Both the position numbers and the translations under genes were made by a program. A stretch of 7,530 bases of DNA, taken from NCBI GenBank assembly GCA_016195395.1, contig JACPZR010000351.1, positions 1-7,530 of the forward strand, written 5' to 3'. The number at the start of each line of letters is the position of its first letter. Positions within the stretch are counted from its first letter, which is position 1. A model generated the notes under the pieces. It worked only from the letters and a program-made list of their open reading frames with translations, was not told where the DNA came from and did not search any database. Origin of the DNA: Spirochaetia bacterium (GTDB taxonomy: Bacteria; Spirochaetota; Leptospirae; Leptospirales; Leptonemataceae). Positions 1 through 7,251 of the stretch are shown here, piece by piece.

Positions 1-1
1 C

Positions 2-1273
2 TACTTTGTCCGCCCCGGTGACCCCAAAAAGCTTCTCATCAATTTCATGGGCGGCGGCGCCTGTTGGAATCAGGCCAACTGTTACGATGACAACACATCC
101 ACGTACTTTCACGCGATCGGCGCGCTCTCTCCCATTGTGATGCGCTACGGACTGGGCGCGGGAATTCTCGATACAGGAAACCCCACGAATCCTCTCAATG
201 GGTATACGGTGATCTTTATTCCATACTGCACGGGAGACCTCCACTGGGGCTCGAATGATACCGCGTACAACAGCACCACAAACAACTTCCCGGGTAACTC
301 GAACGGCGGCGGCACCATCCATCACCGCGGGTTCGACAATTTTCTGGCCGTGCTCAAAGACCTGACAGCCAACTACAGTTCGCCGTCGAAAGTTTTTATC
401 ACAGGCCAGAGCGCGGGCGGCTATGGAGCGGTCTTCAATGCGCCGTACGTCATCGAAGCGATGGGCGGGTACGGCGGAGCCACGGACTACGCAGTCGTAA
501 GCGACGCTGCCGCGGGAGTTACTCCCACCACATTCAACGGAGTGGTGGCCTCCCTGTGGGGTGTGACCGCGGCCAACAGCAAAGCCGGTAAAGGAGCGGC
601 AAGCAACCTGCCGGACTGGAATACGGGCGCCACGGGCTGCACGTCGACCACGATCACGGACGCGAACTTTGCCACGCTCGGGGTGGGTGATCTTCTGAAC
701 CAAACGGCCCGGTGTTACCCGCAGGCGCGCTTTGGCCAATACACTGCTCTGTACGATTCCACGCAGACGTTCTTTCTGAACGTTACCCGCATCATCAGGG
801 ACAAAGCGTCGTTTACATACACCAATGGAACGGCCACGAATTCCCAGGGGAAAGTCTGCTCGGTACTCTGGGGCAAAGCCGACGGCGGGGCAGGGAACGC
901 CCTTGGATCGGACTATGTGGGTTGCAGCGGCGGGCCCACGAGTTTCAACATTGTCAATCTCTGGAAGAACGGAACAGGGTCGGACCCGGTCGATGCATCC
1001 GCGCTCACAGGCATGACTGGACAGGTGGTCACGAAGGCGGCCGCAAACAGCGTCACAAATTACAGCTACTTCATTGGTCCGGGCCCTGTGCACACCATCA
1101 GCACCGGCGCAAATTTCTATCAGGCTTCGTACGGAGGGACCACTCTTCTGTCATGGTATTCGTCATTTGTCAACAAGACGGTCCCGTCCACAGTGCAGTG
1201 CACGCCTGCGTCGAGCTGTCAGTGCGGGACGGGGATGGATTCCGCGCAGTGCGCTCCCAGCGGGTCCAACTGA
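2..1273 (+). CDS. Pectinacetylesterase/Notum-family hydrolase, 5'-truncated by window edge
   Basis: The reading frame is open from the first full codon at base 2 and stops at 1271-1273, leaving 423 visible residues; the N-terminus, presumably with a signal peptide, lies outside the window. Family hallmarks are seen in order: KLLINFMGGGACWN near the visible start (oxyanion/GGGxCW motif), IPYCTGDLHWG, the nucleophile elbow GQSAGGYGA with Ser codon at 410-412, YDSTQTFF with a candidate acid Asp at 755-757, and GPVHTIS with a candidate His at 1091-1093. This Ser-Asp-His order matches the alpha/beta-hydrolase triad of pectinacetylesterases and Notum, carboxylesterases that remove acetyl or acyl groups. 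Eleven cysteines are visible, four of them in the last 25 residues, consistent with an exported, disulfide-bonded protein. Substrate is not fixed by sequence: pectin acetyl groups are the family guess, but bacterial members are poorly characterised. It converges on the downstream SDR gene with a 31-base gap and no visible terminator. Confidence 0.85.
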   Translation, partial: YFVRPGDPKKLLINFMGGGACWNQANCYDDNTSTYFHAIGALSPIVMRYGLGAGILDTGNPTNPLNGYTVIFIPYCTGDLHWGSNDTAYNSTTNNFPGNSNGGGTIHHRGFDNFLAVLKDLTANYSSPSKVFITGQSAGGYGAVFNAPYVIEAMGGYGGATDYAVVSDAAAGVTPTTFNGVVASLWGVTAANSKAGKGAASNLPDWNTGATGCTSTTITDANFATLGVGDLLNQTARCYPQARFGQYTALYDSTQTFFLNVTRIIRDKASFTYTNGTATNSQGKVCSVLWGKADGGAGNALGSDYVGCSGGPTSFNIVNLWKNGTGSDPVDASALTGMTGQVVTKAAANSVTNYSYFIGPGPVHTISTGANFYQASYGGTTLLSWYSSFVNKTVPSTVQCTPASSCQCGTGMDSAQCAPSGSN

Positions 1274-1304
1274 CGAAAGCAACGCGGCTCTGCAATCGGA
1301 ACGG

Positions 1305-1970
1305 CTAGTCCTTGGCGAGCGCGACGATGTCCGGTACCTCAAAGATGGTTTTGTCAGGCTGCGTCTGGGCCGCGCGGATCATCGCGACGCCCACTTCCCG
1401 GAGCGTGGATACGAACTTGGGAAAGAGCGGCCGCACGGCGGGGTAGAGCCAGGAAATCGCCTTCACCATCGACAGAGTATTCTTGAGGCCAGGCGTGGGG
1501 TGCATGTACCCCGGCCGGAACATGTAGGCCTTCCGGAACGGCAGTTTTAGGAGGTCGTTCTCTGTCTTTCCTTTGACGCGCGCCCACATGGTCCGGCCCT
1601 TTTCCGTGCTGTCCGTGCCGGAGCCGGACACATAGATGAACGTCATGTCCTTGTTCAGTTCAGCGAGCGTGCGGGCGGCGCCCAGTGTCAGATCATAGGT
1701 GAGCGCGCGGTACTGGTCTTCTGTCAACCCCACTGATGAGACGCCTGCGCAGAAAAAGCACGCATTGTAACCGCCCAGTTGTCCGCGCAGAGCCGACAAG
1801 TCGGACAGGTCCTTGTGTACGATCTCTTTGAGCTTGGGATGAGTGACGCCGCACGGACGACGGCCCAGCACAAGGACACTCTCCACGTCGGGGTGCAGAA
1901 GGCATTCGTGGAGGACTCCCTCGCCCACCATTCCCGTGGCTCCCGTAACAATCGCTTTGATTTTCTGCAT
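1305..1970 (-). CDS. NAD(P)-binding SDR/epimerase-like protein (atypical, ~221 aa)
   Basis: The product is a 221-residue cytoplasmic Rossmann-fold protein. The N-terminus reads KIKAIVTGATGMVGEG, with the GxxGxxG dinucleotide-binding glycines at residues 10, 13 and 16, and LGRRP at the end of the second strand (about 35-39). Further on are CFFCAGVSS (71-79), YVSGSGTDS (113-121), MWARVKGKTEN (128-138) and FRPGYMHP (151-158). These match short NAD-dependent epimerase/oxidoreductase proteins of the NmrA/HTATIP2-like type. A canonical YxxxK is not seen, although Tyr113 lies in the usual strand region, so catalysis is uncertain and the substrate unknown. The ATG at 1970 is chosen because AGAGGA lies just upstream (1979-1974) and the Rossmann strand starts at residue 4. 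The frame stays open upstream to 2330, but that extension has no recognisable domain and would cross the neighbour's promoter. It is transcribed divergently from the secreted hydrolase; no convincing promoter of its own was found. Confidence 0.85.
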   Translation of the reverse strand: MQKIKAIVTGATGMVGEGVLHECLLHPDVESVLVLGRRPCGVTHPKLKEIVHKDLSDLSALRGQLGGYNACFFCAGVSSVGLTEDQYRALTYDLTLGAARTLAELNKDMTFIYVSGSGTDSTEKGRTMWARVKGKTENDLLKLPFRKAYMFRPGYMHPTPGLKNTLSMVKAISWLYPAVRPLFPKFVSTLREVGVAMIRAAQTQPDKTIFEVPDIVALAKD

Positions 1971-2102
1971 GGTTCCTCTTGAAGCGACAAAACAACCGGA
2001 CGGCCCAGCGGCAACAGCGAAATCATGCTCCGGCTGGCCCGCTTTTCCAGAGCCTATCCGCACGCACGATTCGCCGTGCTGGTCACCCCACTTAACGGCG
2101 TT

Positions 2103-2221
2103 CAAGTCAAGCGTTCTGTCGAAAAAACCTGGAAATCGCTCCAAATTTTTGACTTGCGCACCATGTTCAAATCTGATATAATCGTCTCCTAGAAAGAGTT
2201 CGGCGTGAGCTTTACTTGCGC
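2103..2221. repeat. Short repeats in divergent promoter region (candidate operator sites)
   Basis: TTGACTTGCGC at 2149-2159 and TTTACTTGCGC at 2211-2221 are 11-base direct repeats differing at one position, 62 bases apart start to start. CAAGTCAA at 2103-2110 is the exact reverse complement of TTGACTTG at 2149-2156, giving an inverted arm. The copies flank the -10 element of the hydrolase promoter. They could be binding sites for one regulator, but the sites are short and chance is not excluded. Confidence 0.3.
2149..2182 (+). promoter_or_regulatory. Extended -10 promoter for the secreted hydrolase gene
   Basis: A perfect TATAAT lies at 2177-2182, preceded by TG one base upstream (TGATATAAT, 2174-2182), the sigma70-type extended -10 form. 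TTGACT at 2149-2154 resembles a -35 but stands 22 bases from the -10, too far for the usual 17. At 17 bases there is only TTGCGC (2154-2159). An extended -10 can work with a poor -35. The predicted start near 2189 leaves a leader of about 58 bases before the ATG at 2247. Confidence 0.65.
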
Positions 2222-2235
2222 GGAACCTTATATAT

Positions 2236-2240
2236 AGGAG
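2236..2240 (+). promoter_or_regulatory. Shine-Dalgarno AGGAG that decides the hydrolase start
   Basis: AGGAG directly abuts an ATG at 2241, which is too close for initiation there. It stands six bases before the in-frame ATG at 2247, the usual spacing. This places the start at 2247, giving MKKLLLL, a clean signal-peptide beginning. Confidence 0.75.
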
Positions 2241-2246
2241 ATGTTC

Positions 2247-3098
2247 ATGAAGAAACTGCTGCTTTTGGCTGTAGTAGCCCTCATTTCTGTGGGTGAGCTT
2301 TCGGCCACAACATATCGGCTTTTTGTACACGGCCGTTCCGGGTCAAACCACTGCCGTACCCTCGCTACCGTCAATGACGGGACCACTGACTACAACAACT
2401 ACTGGGGCGGCGCTGTAACCGGCCTTGCCAACGTTCGCTACGTAGGCTTTGACGGCACGCAAAACGGCGGCGCATACAGCTGGAATACCTGCGGAGCTCA
2501 AAAACAGCTCAATGATGGTCTTCGCGTTTTCTGCACCGGCGCAAACAACTGCGAAGTCTACACGCACTCCACCGGCGGCCTCGTTGTTTCAGCCTATTTT
2601 GGTTTGAACAATCCGTCCGGTCTTAACATTGCGCGCATCCAGCTCCTGGCATCTGCTGCCGGCGGATCTGAACTCGCGAACTTCTCAACGTCTTACCTGG
2701 CATGGCTGGGCTTTGACACATTGGGCGGTCAGCTCGATCAGTCTGTGAGCACAGGCGGAGCCCGCAACGGCTTTGACCACAACCAGAGCCGCGGACGGAC
2801 CTACTACACCACCTCCGGCGAAGGCACGGACTATGCATACGTAACCAGCCCGCTTCTGCCCGGTCATGATGACGGCGTTCTGGCCAACCACAGCCTCTGC
2901 AGCATCAACTCTGTTCAGACGGTCGGCGTCGGCTGCCCGCGCGGCAACGGCCGCCTGACGGAATCCTATGCATGCGGATTCCTCTGGCTGTCCACCTGCT
3001 ACAACTACTACTATCGTTGGACCCAGTACTACACCGTATGGGAAGGCGGTTCCAGCGAGTCCCACGGCGGCGCCAAGTACGATTACAATCGTCGCTGA
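2247..3098 (+). CDS. Secreted cysteine-rich alpha/beta-hydrolase-like protein (lipase-like THSTGG)
   Basis: The product is 283 residues. It opens with a signal peptide, MKK followed by a hydrophobic core LLLLAVVALISVG and a likely signal peptidase I site after ELSA (residue 20), so it should be exported. YRLFVHGRSGSNHC (23-36) resembles the first strand and oxyanion loop of lipase-type hydrolases. VYTHSTGGLVV (104-114) is a nucleophile elbow with Ser108. GHDDGVLANHS (206-216) resembles the acid-bearing loop with Asp208 or Asp209; His215 or His273 could complete a triad, but I cannot decide. Eight cysteines (36, 82, 96, 102, 218, 230, 243, 251) suggest four disulfides. The C-terminal part is densely aromatic (CYNYYYRWTQYYTVW, 251-265). 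Substrate is unknown: esterase, lipase or peptidase-like activity is possible, and a non-catalytic role is not excluded. The gene stands alone, with its own extended -10 promoter, strong Shine-Dalgarno and probable terminator. Codon choice looks richer in T-ending codons than in its neighbours. Confidence 0.8.
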   Translation: MKKLLLLAVVALISVGELSATTYRLFVHGRSGSNHCRTLATVNDGTTDYNNYWGGAVTGLANVRYVGFDGTQNGGAYSWNTCGAQKQLNDGLRVFCTGANNCEVYTHSTGGLVVSAYFGLNNPSGLNIARIQLLASAAGGSELANFSTSYLAWLGFDTLGGQLDQSVSTGGARNGFDHNQSRGRTYYTTSGEGTDYAYVTSPLLPGHDDGVLANHSLCSINSVQTVGVGCPRGNGRLTESYACGFLWLSTCYNYYYRWTQYYTVWEGGSSESHGGAKYDYNRR

Positions 3099-3137
3099 TT
3101 GGATAGCATAACGCGCGGCTAACGTGACGCGCTGCAA

Positions 3138-3186
3138 TCGGGGAGATCTCAGGCGGGAACGCAGGGGGCCTCCCCGAGTTGTTTTT
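3138..3186 (+). terminator. Probable intrinsic terminator after the secreted hydrolase
   Basis: TCGGGGAG (3138-3145) and CTCCCCGA (3170-3177) form a perfect eight-base-pair, GC-rich stem. It is followed at once by the T-rich run GTTGTTTTT (3178-3186). The 24-base loop is longer than typical. A smaller GCGCG/CGCGC pair (3113-3117 with 3128-3132) lies just upstream. It would end the hydrolase transcript 40-90 bases after its stop codon. Confidence 0.55.
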
Positions 3187-3194
3187 AGGCATCC

Positions 3195-3244
3195 GTTTTC
3201 TGCTCTCTTGGTTTTCTGCTTTCCTGGGTTTTGTGCTTTCCTCG
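3195..3244 (+). repeat. Three imperfect 16-17 base tandem repeats in an A-free tract
   Basis: Units are 3195-3210 (GTTTTCTGCTCTCTTG), 3211-3227 (GTTTTCTGCTTTCCTGG) and 3228-3244 (GTTTTGTGCTTTCCTCG). The whole stretch 3192-3244 contains no A on the + strand. It lies between the hydrolase terminator and the Rieske gene. Its role is unknown; it could be a leader of the Rieske-sucA transcript or decayed repeat DNA. No convincing promoter was found in 3187-3254. Confidence 0.6.
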
Positions 3245-3254
3245 AATATGACTT

Positions 3255-3650
3255 TTGTCACTCTGCGCTATCAGCGCATTTCGTTACCATACGCCCATCG
3301 AAGTGGCGGCCGCGAGCATCCCTGTTGAGTCGGACCGTGCGCTTGTCATTGACCTTCCACAGCCGCCCAACGGTGACGTGACAGACAAAGCATTCCTCTT
3401 CCGATACGACGGCAAGGTCCATGGATATTTCAGCCGCTGTTCGCACCGCACGGTTCCTCTGGACATGGACGACGAACGATTCTTTGACCCCACGGGACTG
3501 ATCATCTGCCGCCTGCACGGAGCGCGTTTTGATCCCGCCACCGGGGCGCCACTCCTGGGGCCGGCCCTGCTTCCGCTTTGGAAGCTCATCTGTGAAGAGG
3601 CCGGCGACCAATTGCGGATTCTCGGCTGGGAGCGGGGAGGCTTCTTATGA
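3255..3650 (+). CDS. Small Rieske [2Fe-2S] protein upstream of sucA
   Basis: The product is up to 131 residues and is essentially one Rieske domain. Cluster ligands are visible as C62-x-H64 (RCSHR) and C85-x2-H88 ([10 protein letters not shown]), preceded by [13 protein letters not shown]. This is the layout of ferredoxin-like Rieske proteins that pass single electrons. The 20-residue spacing between the two ligand pairs is longer than the roughly 15-17 of ring-hydroxylating oxygenase ferredoxins. It recalls a Rieske subgroup with a FFDxxG insert before the second pair. No signal peptide or membrane segment is seen, so it should be cytoplasmic. The start is uncertain: an in-frame TGA at 3249-3251 blocks further extension, TTG at 3255 is the first candidate, and GTG at 3303 would cut into the domain. 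Neither has a clear Shine-Dalgarno. Its stop overlaps the start of sucA (ATGA), implying co-translation. The electron partner is unknown. Confidence 0.8.
   Translation: MSLCAISAFRYHTPIEVAAASIPVESDRALVIDLPQPPNGDVTDKAFLFRYDGKVHGYFSRCSHRTVPLDMDDERFFDPTGLIICRLHGARFDPATGAPLLGPALLPLWKLICEEAGDQLRILGWERGGFL
3636..3640 (+). promoter_or_regulatory. Shine-Dalgarno GGAGG for sucA inside the Rieske gene
   Basis: GGAGG ends six bases before the sucA ATG at 3647 and lies within the last codons of the Rieske gene. With the ATGA stop/start overlap at 3647-3650 it supports translational coupling and fixes the sucA start. Confidence 0.75.
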
Positions 3651-6376
3651 TTTTATCAGGCGATCACGGAGCTTTGGAAGAGCTCTACGCAAAGTTTCGC
3701 GAGCATCCCGAATCTGTCACGGAAGACTGGGCCAACTACTTCCGCCACATTGAGGCCGACGGGCGCGCTTTCACGCAGGCCGTAGGCGGCATGCGTGTGG
3801 AGACCGCGCGACCCGGTCATTTGGAAGGAAAAGACAGCGCCGTGCAGGCGTTGATTGAAGCGTATCGGAGACAGGGGCACATGGCCGCCGACCTGGACCC
3901 CTTGGGCATGGCGCCGCGCCCGCGCACGCTGCTCGAACTCTCACAATACGGTTTGAGCTCCGCCGATTTTGACACAGTGTTTGAATCGCACATAGCGTCC
4001 TTGGGCAGGCGAAAGCTCCGGGACATTGTGGAGCACATGGAAAAGACCTACTGCGGTTCCATTGGCGCGGAGCACTTCTATCTCAACGACAATGAAGAGC
4101 GCCTGTGGCTTCAGGAAAAGATGGAGAGCACAGCCAACGCGTCGCTCCTTCCACCCTACGTCCGGCTGCGATTGTTTGAGAAGCTCTTTCAAGCGGAACT
4201 CTTCGAGAAATTCCTGGCTCAAAAGTATCCGGGAAAGAAACGCTTCTCTCTGGAAGGCGGTGAAACGCTCATCTGTGTGCTCGATACCATCGTGGAAGAA
4301 TCCGGGCGCCTGGGGATCGACCAGCTGGTGCTGGGAATGGCGCACCGCGGCCGCCTGAACGTACTCGTCAACGTCATGGAGAAGCCCGCGGGCTACGTCT
4401 TTGCGGAGTTTGAAGAGAAGTACAATCCGGCCATGCGCGATTACGCGGATGTAAAATACCATCTGGGATACTCCAATGAGAAGATGACGCGGTCCGGCAG
4501 GGAAGTGGGCCTCAGTCTGATGTTCAACCCCAGCCATCTGGAAGCTGTCAACCCCGTTGCGATGGGGTCGGTCCGCGCAAGACAGCGTGTTCACCGTGAT
4601 GTGGAGCGCCGGCAGTTTATGCCCGTGCTGATACACGGGGACGCCGCGTTTCCCGGCCAAGGGGTTGTGGCCGAGTCTTTGAACTTGATGAACATTCCCG
4701 GCTACACTGTAGGCGGCACCTTCCATATTGTTATCAACAATCAGATTGGATTCACTACGCTCCCGCCGGAGTCCCGCTCCACGCACTACGCCACGGATCT
4801 GGCCAAGGGTTTCCAGATTCCTATTTTTCACGTCAACGCCGACGATCCGGAAGCGGTCTACCGTGTGGTGGAACTCTCGATGGAGTACCGCCATCGCTTT
4901 CAGAAAGACGTCATCATCGATCTGATCTGCTACAGAAGACTGGGCCACAACGAAAACGACGAGCCGGCCTTTACCCAGCCGCTTATGTACGACCGGATCA
5001 AACAACATCCCACAACCGTCGAAGTCTACGAGCAGCGTCTCTTACAGCACACCGACGTGACGGCGGAAGACATTGGATTCATCAAGAACGGATCGCGCGC
5101 GGGCCTGGAGGCCTCTTTCAAGAGGGCACGGGACACCGACGTAAAGATGAAGTCCGATGCGCTCGGCGGGCGTTGGTCCCGCTTCACCATGGATGCGCTG
5201 GACTCTGAGCCGCAGACGAAACTCCTTCACCAGCAGTTGGACCGCGTGGCAGCGGCCTTATTCACGATTCCGCAAGGCTTTGGACCGCACCCCAAGCTGG
5301 TGAAGTTGATTGAAACCCGCTCCAAGATGTATGCGGGAACGCAGCCGATTGACTGGGGATGCGCGGAGGCGTTAGCGTTCGGCTCCATTCTTGAGAACGG
5401 CTTTGATGTGCGCTTGAGCGGTCAGGACGCGGAACGGGGCACCTTCTCCCACCGACATTCTGTTCTGGTGGACGTGACCACGCAGAAAAAGTGGACTCCG
5501 CTGCAGTCAATTTCTGATACACAGGGGCGTTTTGAAGTGATCAATTCGCCGCTGTCGGAATATTCTGTGCTGGGCTTTGAGTACGGCTATTCACTCTCCG
5601 ATCCCAACGCGCTTGTCATCTGGGAGGCGCAGTTTGGCGATTTCGCGAACGGCGCCCAGATCATGATCGATCAGTTTATCACGTCATCAGAAGTGAAGTG
5701 GCTCCGCATGAGCGGTCTTGTCATGCTTCTCCCGCACGGATATGAAGGGCAGGGACCGGAGCACTCGAGCGCCCGGTTGGAGCGTTTTCTACAATTGTGC
5801 GCGTCCAACAACATTCAGGTCTGCAACTGCACCACGCCCGCGCAGTATTTTCATCTCCTGCGCCGGCAGATGCTTAGGAATTTCAGAAAGCCGCTGGTTA
5901 TCACGTCCCCCAAGAGCCTGCTCCGTCATCCGGAGGCTGTGTCCAATCTGGAGGATATCGGCCTTGGAATCTTTCGCGAGCTGTTGTTTGATCACACAGT
6001 GAAAGACCCGGCTTCCGTCAACCGCCTGCTCTTCTGCTCCGGCCATATCTACTACGACCTGATTGCGGAGAAGAAGAAGCGCGCCTCCGACGAAACGGCT
6101 GTGATCCGCATCGAACAGCTCTACCCCTTTCCTCACGGCGACGTTGTCCGCGCACTCGAACACTACGCAAACGCCAAGGAATTCTTATGGGTGCAGGAGG
6201 AGCCGGAGAACATGGGCGCCTGGGACTTTCTTGACGCAAAGCTCGCGGCCATTCCTGGAATGGAGCGGGTGGGCTGCGTAGCGCGTCCGGAATCGCCCAG
6301 TCCCGCGGCTGGTCTGTTCAAACTGCATGCGCAGGAGCTTGAGAAACTGGTTCAGACGAGCTTTGGACCGCTCTGA
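3647..6376 (+). CDS. sucA: 2-oxoglutarate dehydrogenase E1 component (thiamine diphosphate)
   Basis: This is a 909-residue E1o subunit, close to the usual 900-940. It decarboxylates 2-oxoglutarate with thiamine diphosphate and passes the succinyl group to the lipoyl E2 in the TCA cycle. An N-terminal E2/E3-interaction segment is seen ([23 protein letters not shown] split across about 9-32), though it starts closer to the Met than in E. coli Suc[14 protein letters not shown] carries the conserved His at 233. The ThDP/Mg motif runs from HGDAAF (Gly331-Asp332) to INN (Asn364-Asn365). A transketolase-like pyrimidine-binding domain follows, with [11 protein letters not shown] (Glu574) and [11 protein letters not shown] (His602, His604). 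[15 protein letters not shown] and EEPENMGAW mark the C-terminal domain. No key residue appears missing. It is coupled to the Rieske gene upstream. No sucB or lpd follows: the next gene is on the opposite strand and overlaps the sucA 3' end by 25 bases, so E2 and E3 must be encoded elsewhere. Confidence 0.97.
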   Translation: MILSGDHGALEELYAKFREHPESVTEDWANYFRHIEADGRAFTQAVGGMRVETARPGHLEGKDSAVQALIEAYRRQGHMAADLDPLGMAPRPRTLLELSQYGLSSADFDTVFESHIASLGRRKLRDIVEHMEKTYCGSIGAEHFYLNDNEERLWLQEKMESTANASLLPPYVRLRLFEKLFQAELFEKFLAQKYPGKKRFSLEGGETLICVLDTIVEESGRLGIDQLVLGMAHRGRLNVLVNVMEKPAGYVFAEFEEKYNPAMRDYADVKYHLGYSNEKMTRSGREVGLSLMFNPSHLEAVNPVAMGSVRARQRVHRDVERRQFMPVLIHGDAAFPGQGVVAESLNLMNIPGYTVGGTFHIVINNQIGFTTLPPESRSTHYATDLAKGFQIPIFHVNADDPEAVYRVVELSMEYRHRFQKDVIIDLICYRRLGHNENDEPAFTQPLMYDRIKQHPTTVEVYEQRLLQHTDVTAEDIGFIKNGSRAGLEASFKRARDTDVKMKSDALGGRWSRFTMDALDSEPQTKLLHQQLDRVAAALFTIPQGFGPHPKLVKLIETRSKMYAGTQPIDWGCAEALAFGSILENGFDVRLSGQDAERGTFSHRHSVLVDVTTQKKWTPLQSISDTQGRFEVINSPLSEYSVLGFEYGYSLSDPNALVIWEAQFGDFANGAQIMIDQFITSSEVKWLRMSGLVMLLPHGYEGQGPEHSSARLERFLQLCASNNIQVCNCTTPAQYFHLLRRQMLRNFRKPLVITSPKSLLRHPEAVSNLEDIGLGIFRELLFDHTVKDPASVNRLLFCSGHIYYDLIAEKKKRASDETAVIRIEQLYPFPHGDVVRALEHYANAKEFLWVQEEPENMGAWDFLDAKLAAIPGMERVGCVARPESPSPAAGLFKLHAQELEKLVQTSFGPL

Positions 6377-7251
6377 TCCCGGAAAGCGTACAGGACCATG
6401 CTTGACGTCAGCGAGAAGCTGCCCCACGCAATCCGGCTTTTGTAATGGTACCAGGCGATCCGGAGCCATCGCAGGTAGTCGGACGCGCGCGTGAAATCCC
6501 CGCGGGACTTTTGCAGCTTGGGGAGAAGACCAAAATCCACGGGCCTGTACAGTCTTGTCTTTGTGAATCCGTGCTCTGACAGGAGTCGGCGCAGGTTGGA
6601 GACGCCGTAATAAAAGAAATGGCCGGGCAGATAATAGTGATAGTCGCGGCCCTGGGTTCTCGCCTGCATCCCCTCATAGTTGGCCGTTTGGATGACGACG
6701 ACGCCTCCCGGCCGCACCAGTCTGGATAACGTTTTGAGCGCTTCTCTGGGTCTCTCGAGGTGTTCCATCACTTCGATCATCGTGACGACATGGAACTGGC
6801 GGCCGGGAAAAAGGTCCGCGTCGAGACGGCCGAGCTGTGCGTCAATGCCGCGGGCGCGCGCGCTCCGGACAGCGTCCGCCGATATGTCGATCCCGGAGGC
6901 ATTGTAACCCAGAGTCCCCGCCGCTTCCACGAGGCCGCCGAACGCGCAGCCAACGTCCAGAAAATCCGCGGGAGGGGGCACAAATCGGGCGATGTTTTTG
7001 AGACGCGCGTTCCAGACAAATCGGTCAAAGTGGAGCCGCTTTCGTTCATCACGATACGCGTATTCCGAGCGGCCGGTATAGTAATCTTCCGTATAAAGAG
7101 ACGACGCATCTTCAGGAATCTGGGCCTGCATCTCGAGGCCGCAGTCTGGGCAGCGCAGAATATCGAAAGGCTTTGAGAACCGGTCAATCGTGTAGAGAAA
7201 TTGGGGATGTCCGGCGCAGACGGGGCAGAGCCCGTCAGACCTTGATGGCAC
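6352..7251 (-). CDS. Class I SAM-dependent methyltransferase with N-terminal zinc-ribbon-like CxxC pairs
   Basis: With the GTG start at 7251 the product is 299 residues. Two CxxC pairs (LCPVC, Cys9/12; RCPDC, Cys34/37) form a probable zinc-binding knuckle. It precedes a Rossmann methyltransferase domain with motif [11 protein letters not shown] (97-106), acidic SAM-ribose loop GIDIS (Asp122), [10 protein letters not shown] (159-168) and [12 protein letters not shown] (178-189). This arrangement is common in Methyltransf_23-type enzymes found with glycan, lipid and secondary-metabolite genes; the acceptor is not predictable. The start is debatable. GTG 7251 overlaps the upstream gene by 17 bases and puts CPVC near the N-terminus, but lacks a Shine-Dalgarno. 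ATG 7308 has GGAG seven bases upstream and would give 318 residues with a 74-base overlap. The 3' end crosses that of sucA by 25 bases; the C-terminal [11 protein letters not shown] looks family-like, so the overlap is probably genuine. Confidence 0.88.
   Translation of the reverse strand: MPSRSDGLCPVCAGHPQFLYTIDRFSKPFDILRCPDCGLEMQAQIPEDASSLYTEDYYTGRSEYAYRDERKRLHFDRFVWNARLKNIARFVPPPADFLDVGCAFGGLVEAAGTLGYNASGIDISADAVRSARARGIDAQLGRLDADLFPGRQFHVVTMIEVMEHLERPREALKTLSRLVRPGGVVVIQTANYEGMQARTQGRDYHYYLPGHFFYYGVSNLRRLLSEHGFTKTRLYRPVDFGLLPKLQKSRGDFTRASDYLRWLRIAWYHYKSRIAWGSFSLTSSMVLYAFRDQSGPKLV

Noticed and set aside
1274..1304. Bidirectional terminator between the pectinacetylesterase and SDR genes
   Set aside because: No inverted repeat with a T-run is visible in the 31 bases.
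712..1550. Plus-strand open frames overlapping the pectinacetylesterase end and the SDR gene
   Set aside because: They lie in other frames of clearly coding DNA, are rich in Arg, Cys and His as shadow frames are, and show no motif.
2149..2154. TTGACT as a consensus -35 box
   Set aside because: It is 22 bases from the TATAAT, beyond the normal 15-19 spacing; the extended -10 is the better explanation.
2226..2240. RNA thermometer masking the hydrolase ribosome site (CCT pairing with AGG across TATATAT)
   Set aside because: Only three base pairs form; extension meets mismatches, so the hairpin is too weak to support.
1971..2330. N-terminal extension of the SDR gene to 2330 (341 residues)
   Set aside because: The added 120 residues have no recognisable domain, cross the hydrolase promoter and start codon, and precede a good ribosome site at 1979-1974 with a proper Rossmann start at 1970.
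2685..3137. Minus-strand open frame of 150 codons antisense to the secreted hydrolase
   Set aside because: It is Ala/Val/Gly-rich, as expected from the reverse of a well-supported gene, with no ribosome site or family motif.
3941..5008. Minus-strand open frame of 355 codons antisense to sucA
   Set aside because: It is fully inside sucA, codon-phase mirrored, with no recognisable motif; GC-rich genes often leave such antisense frames.
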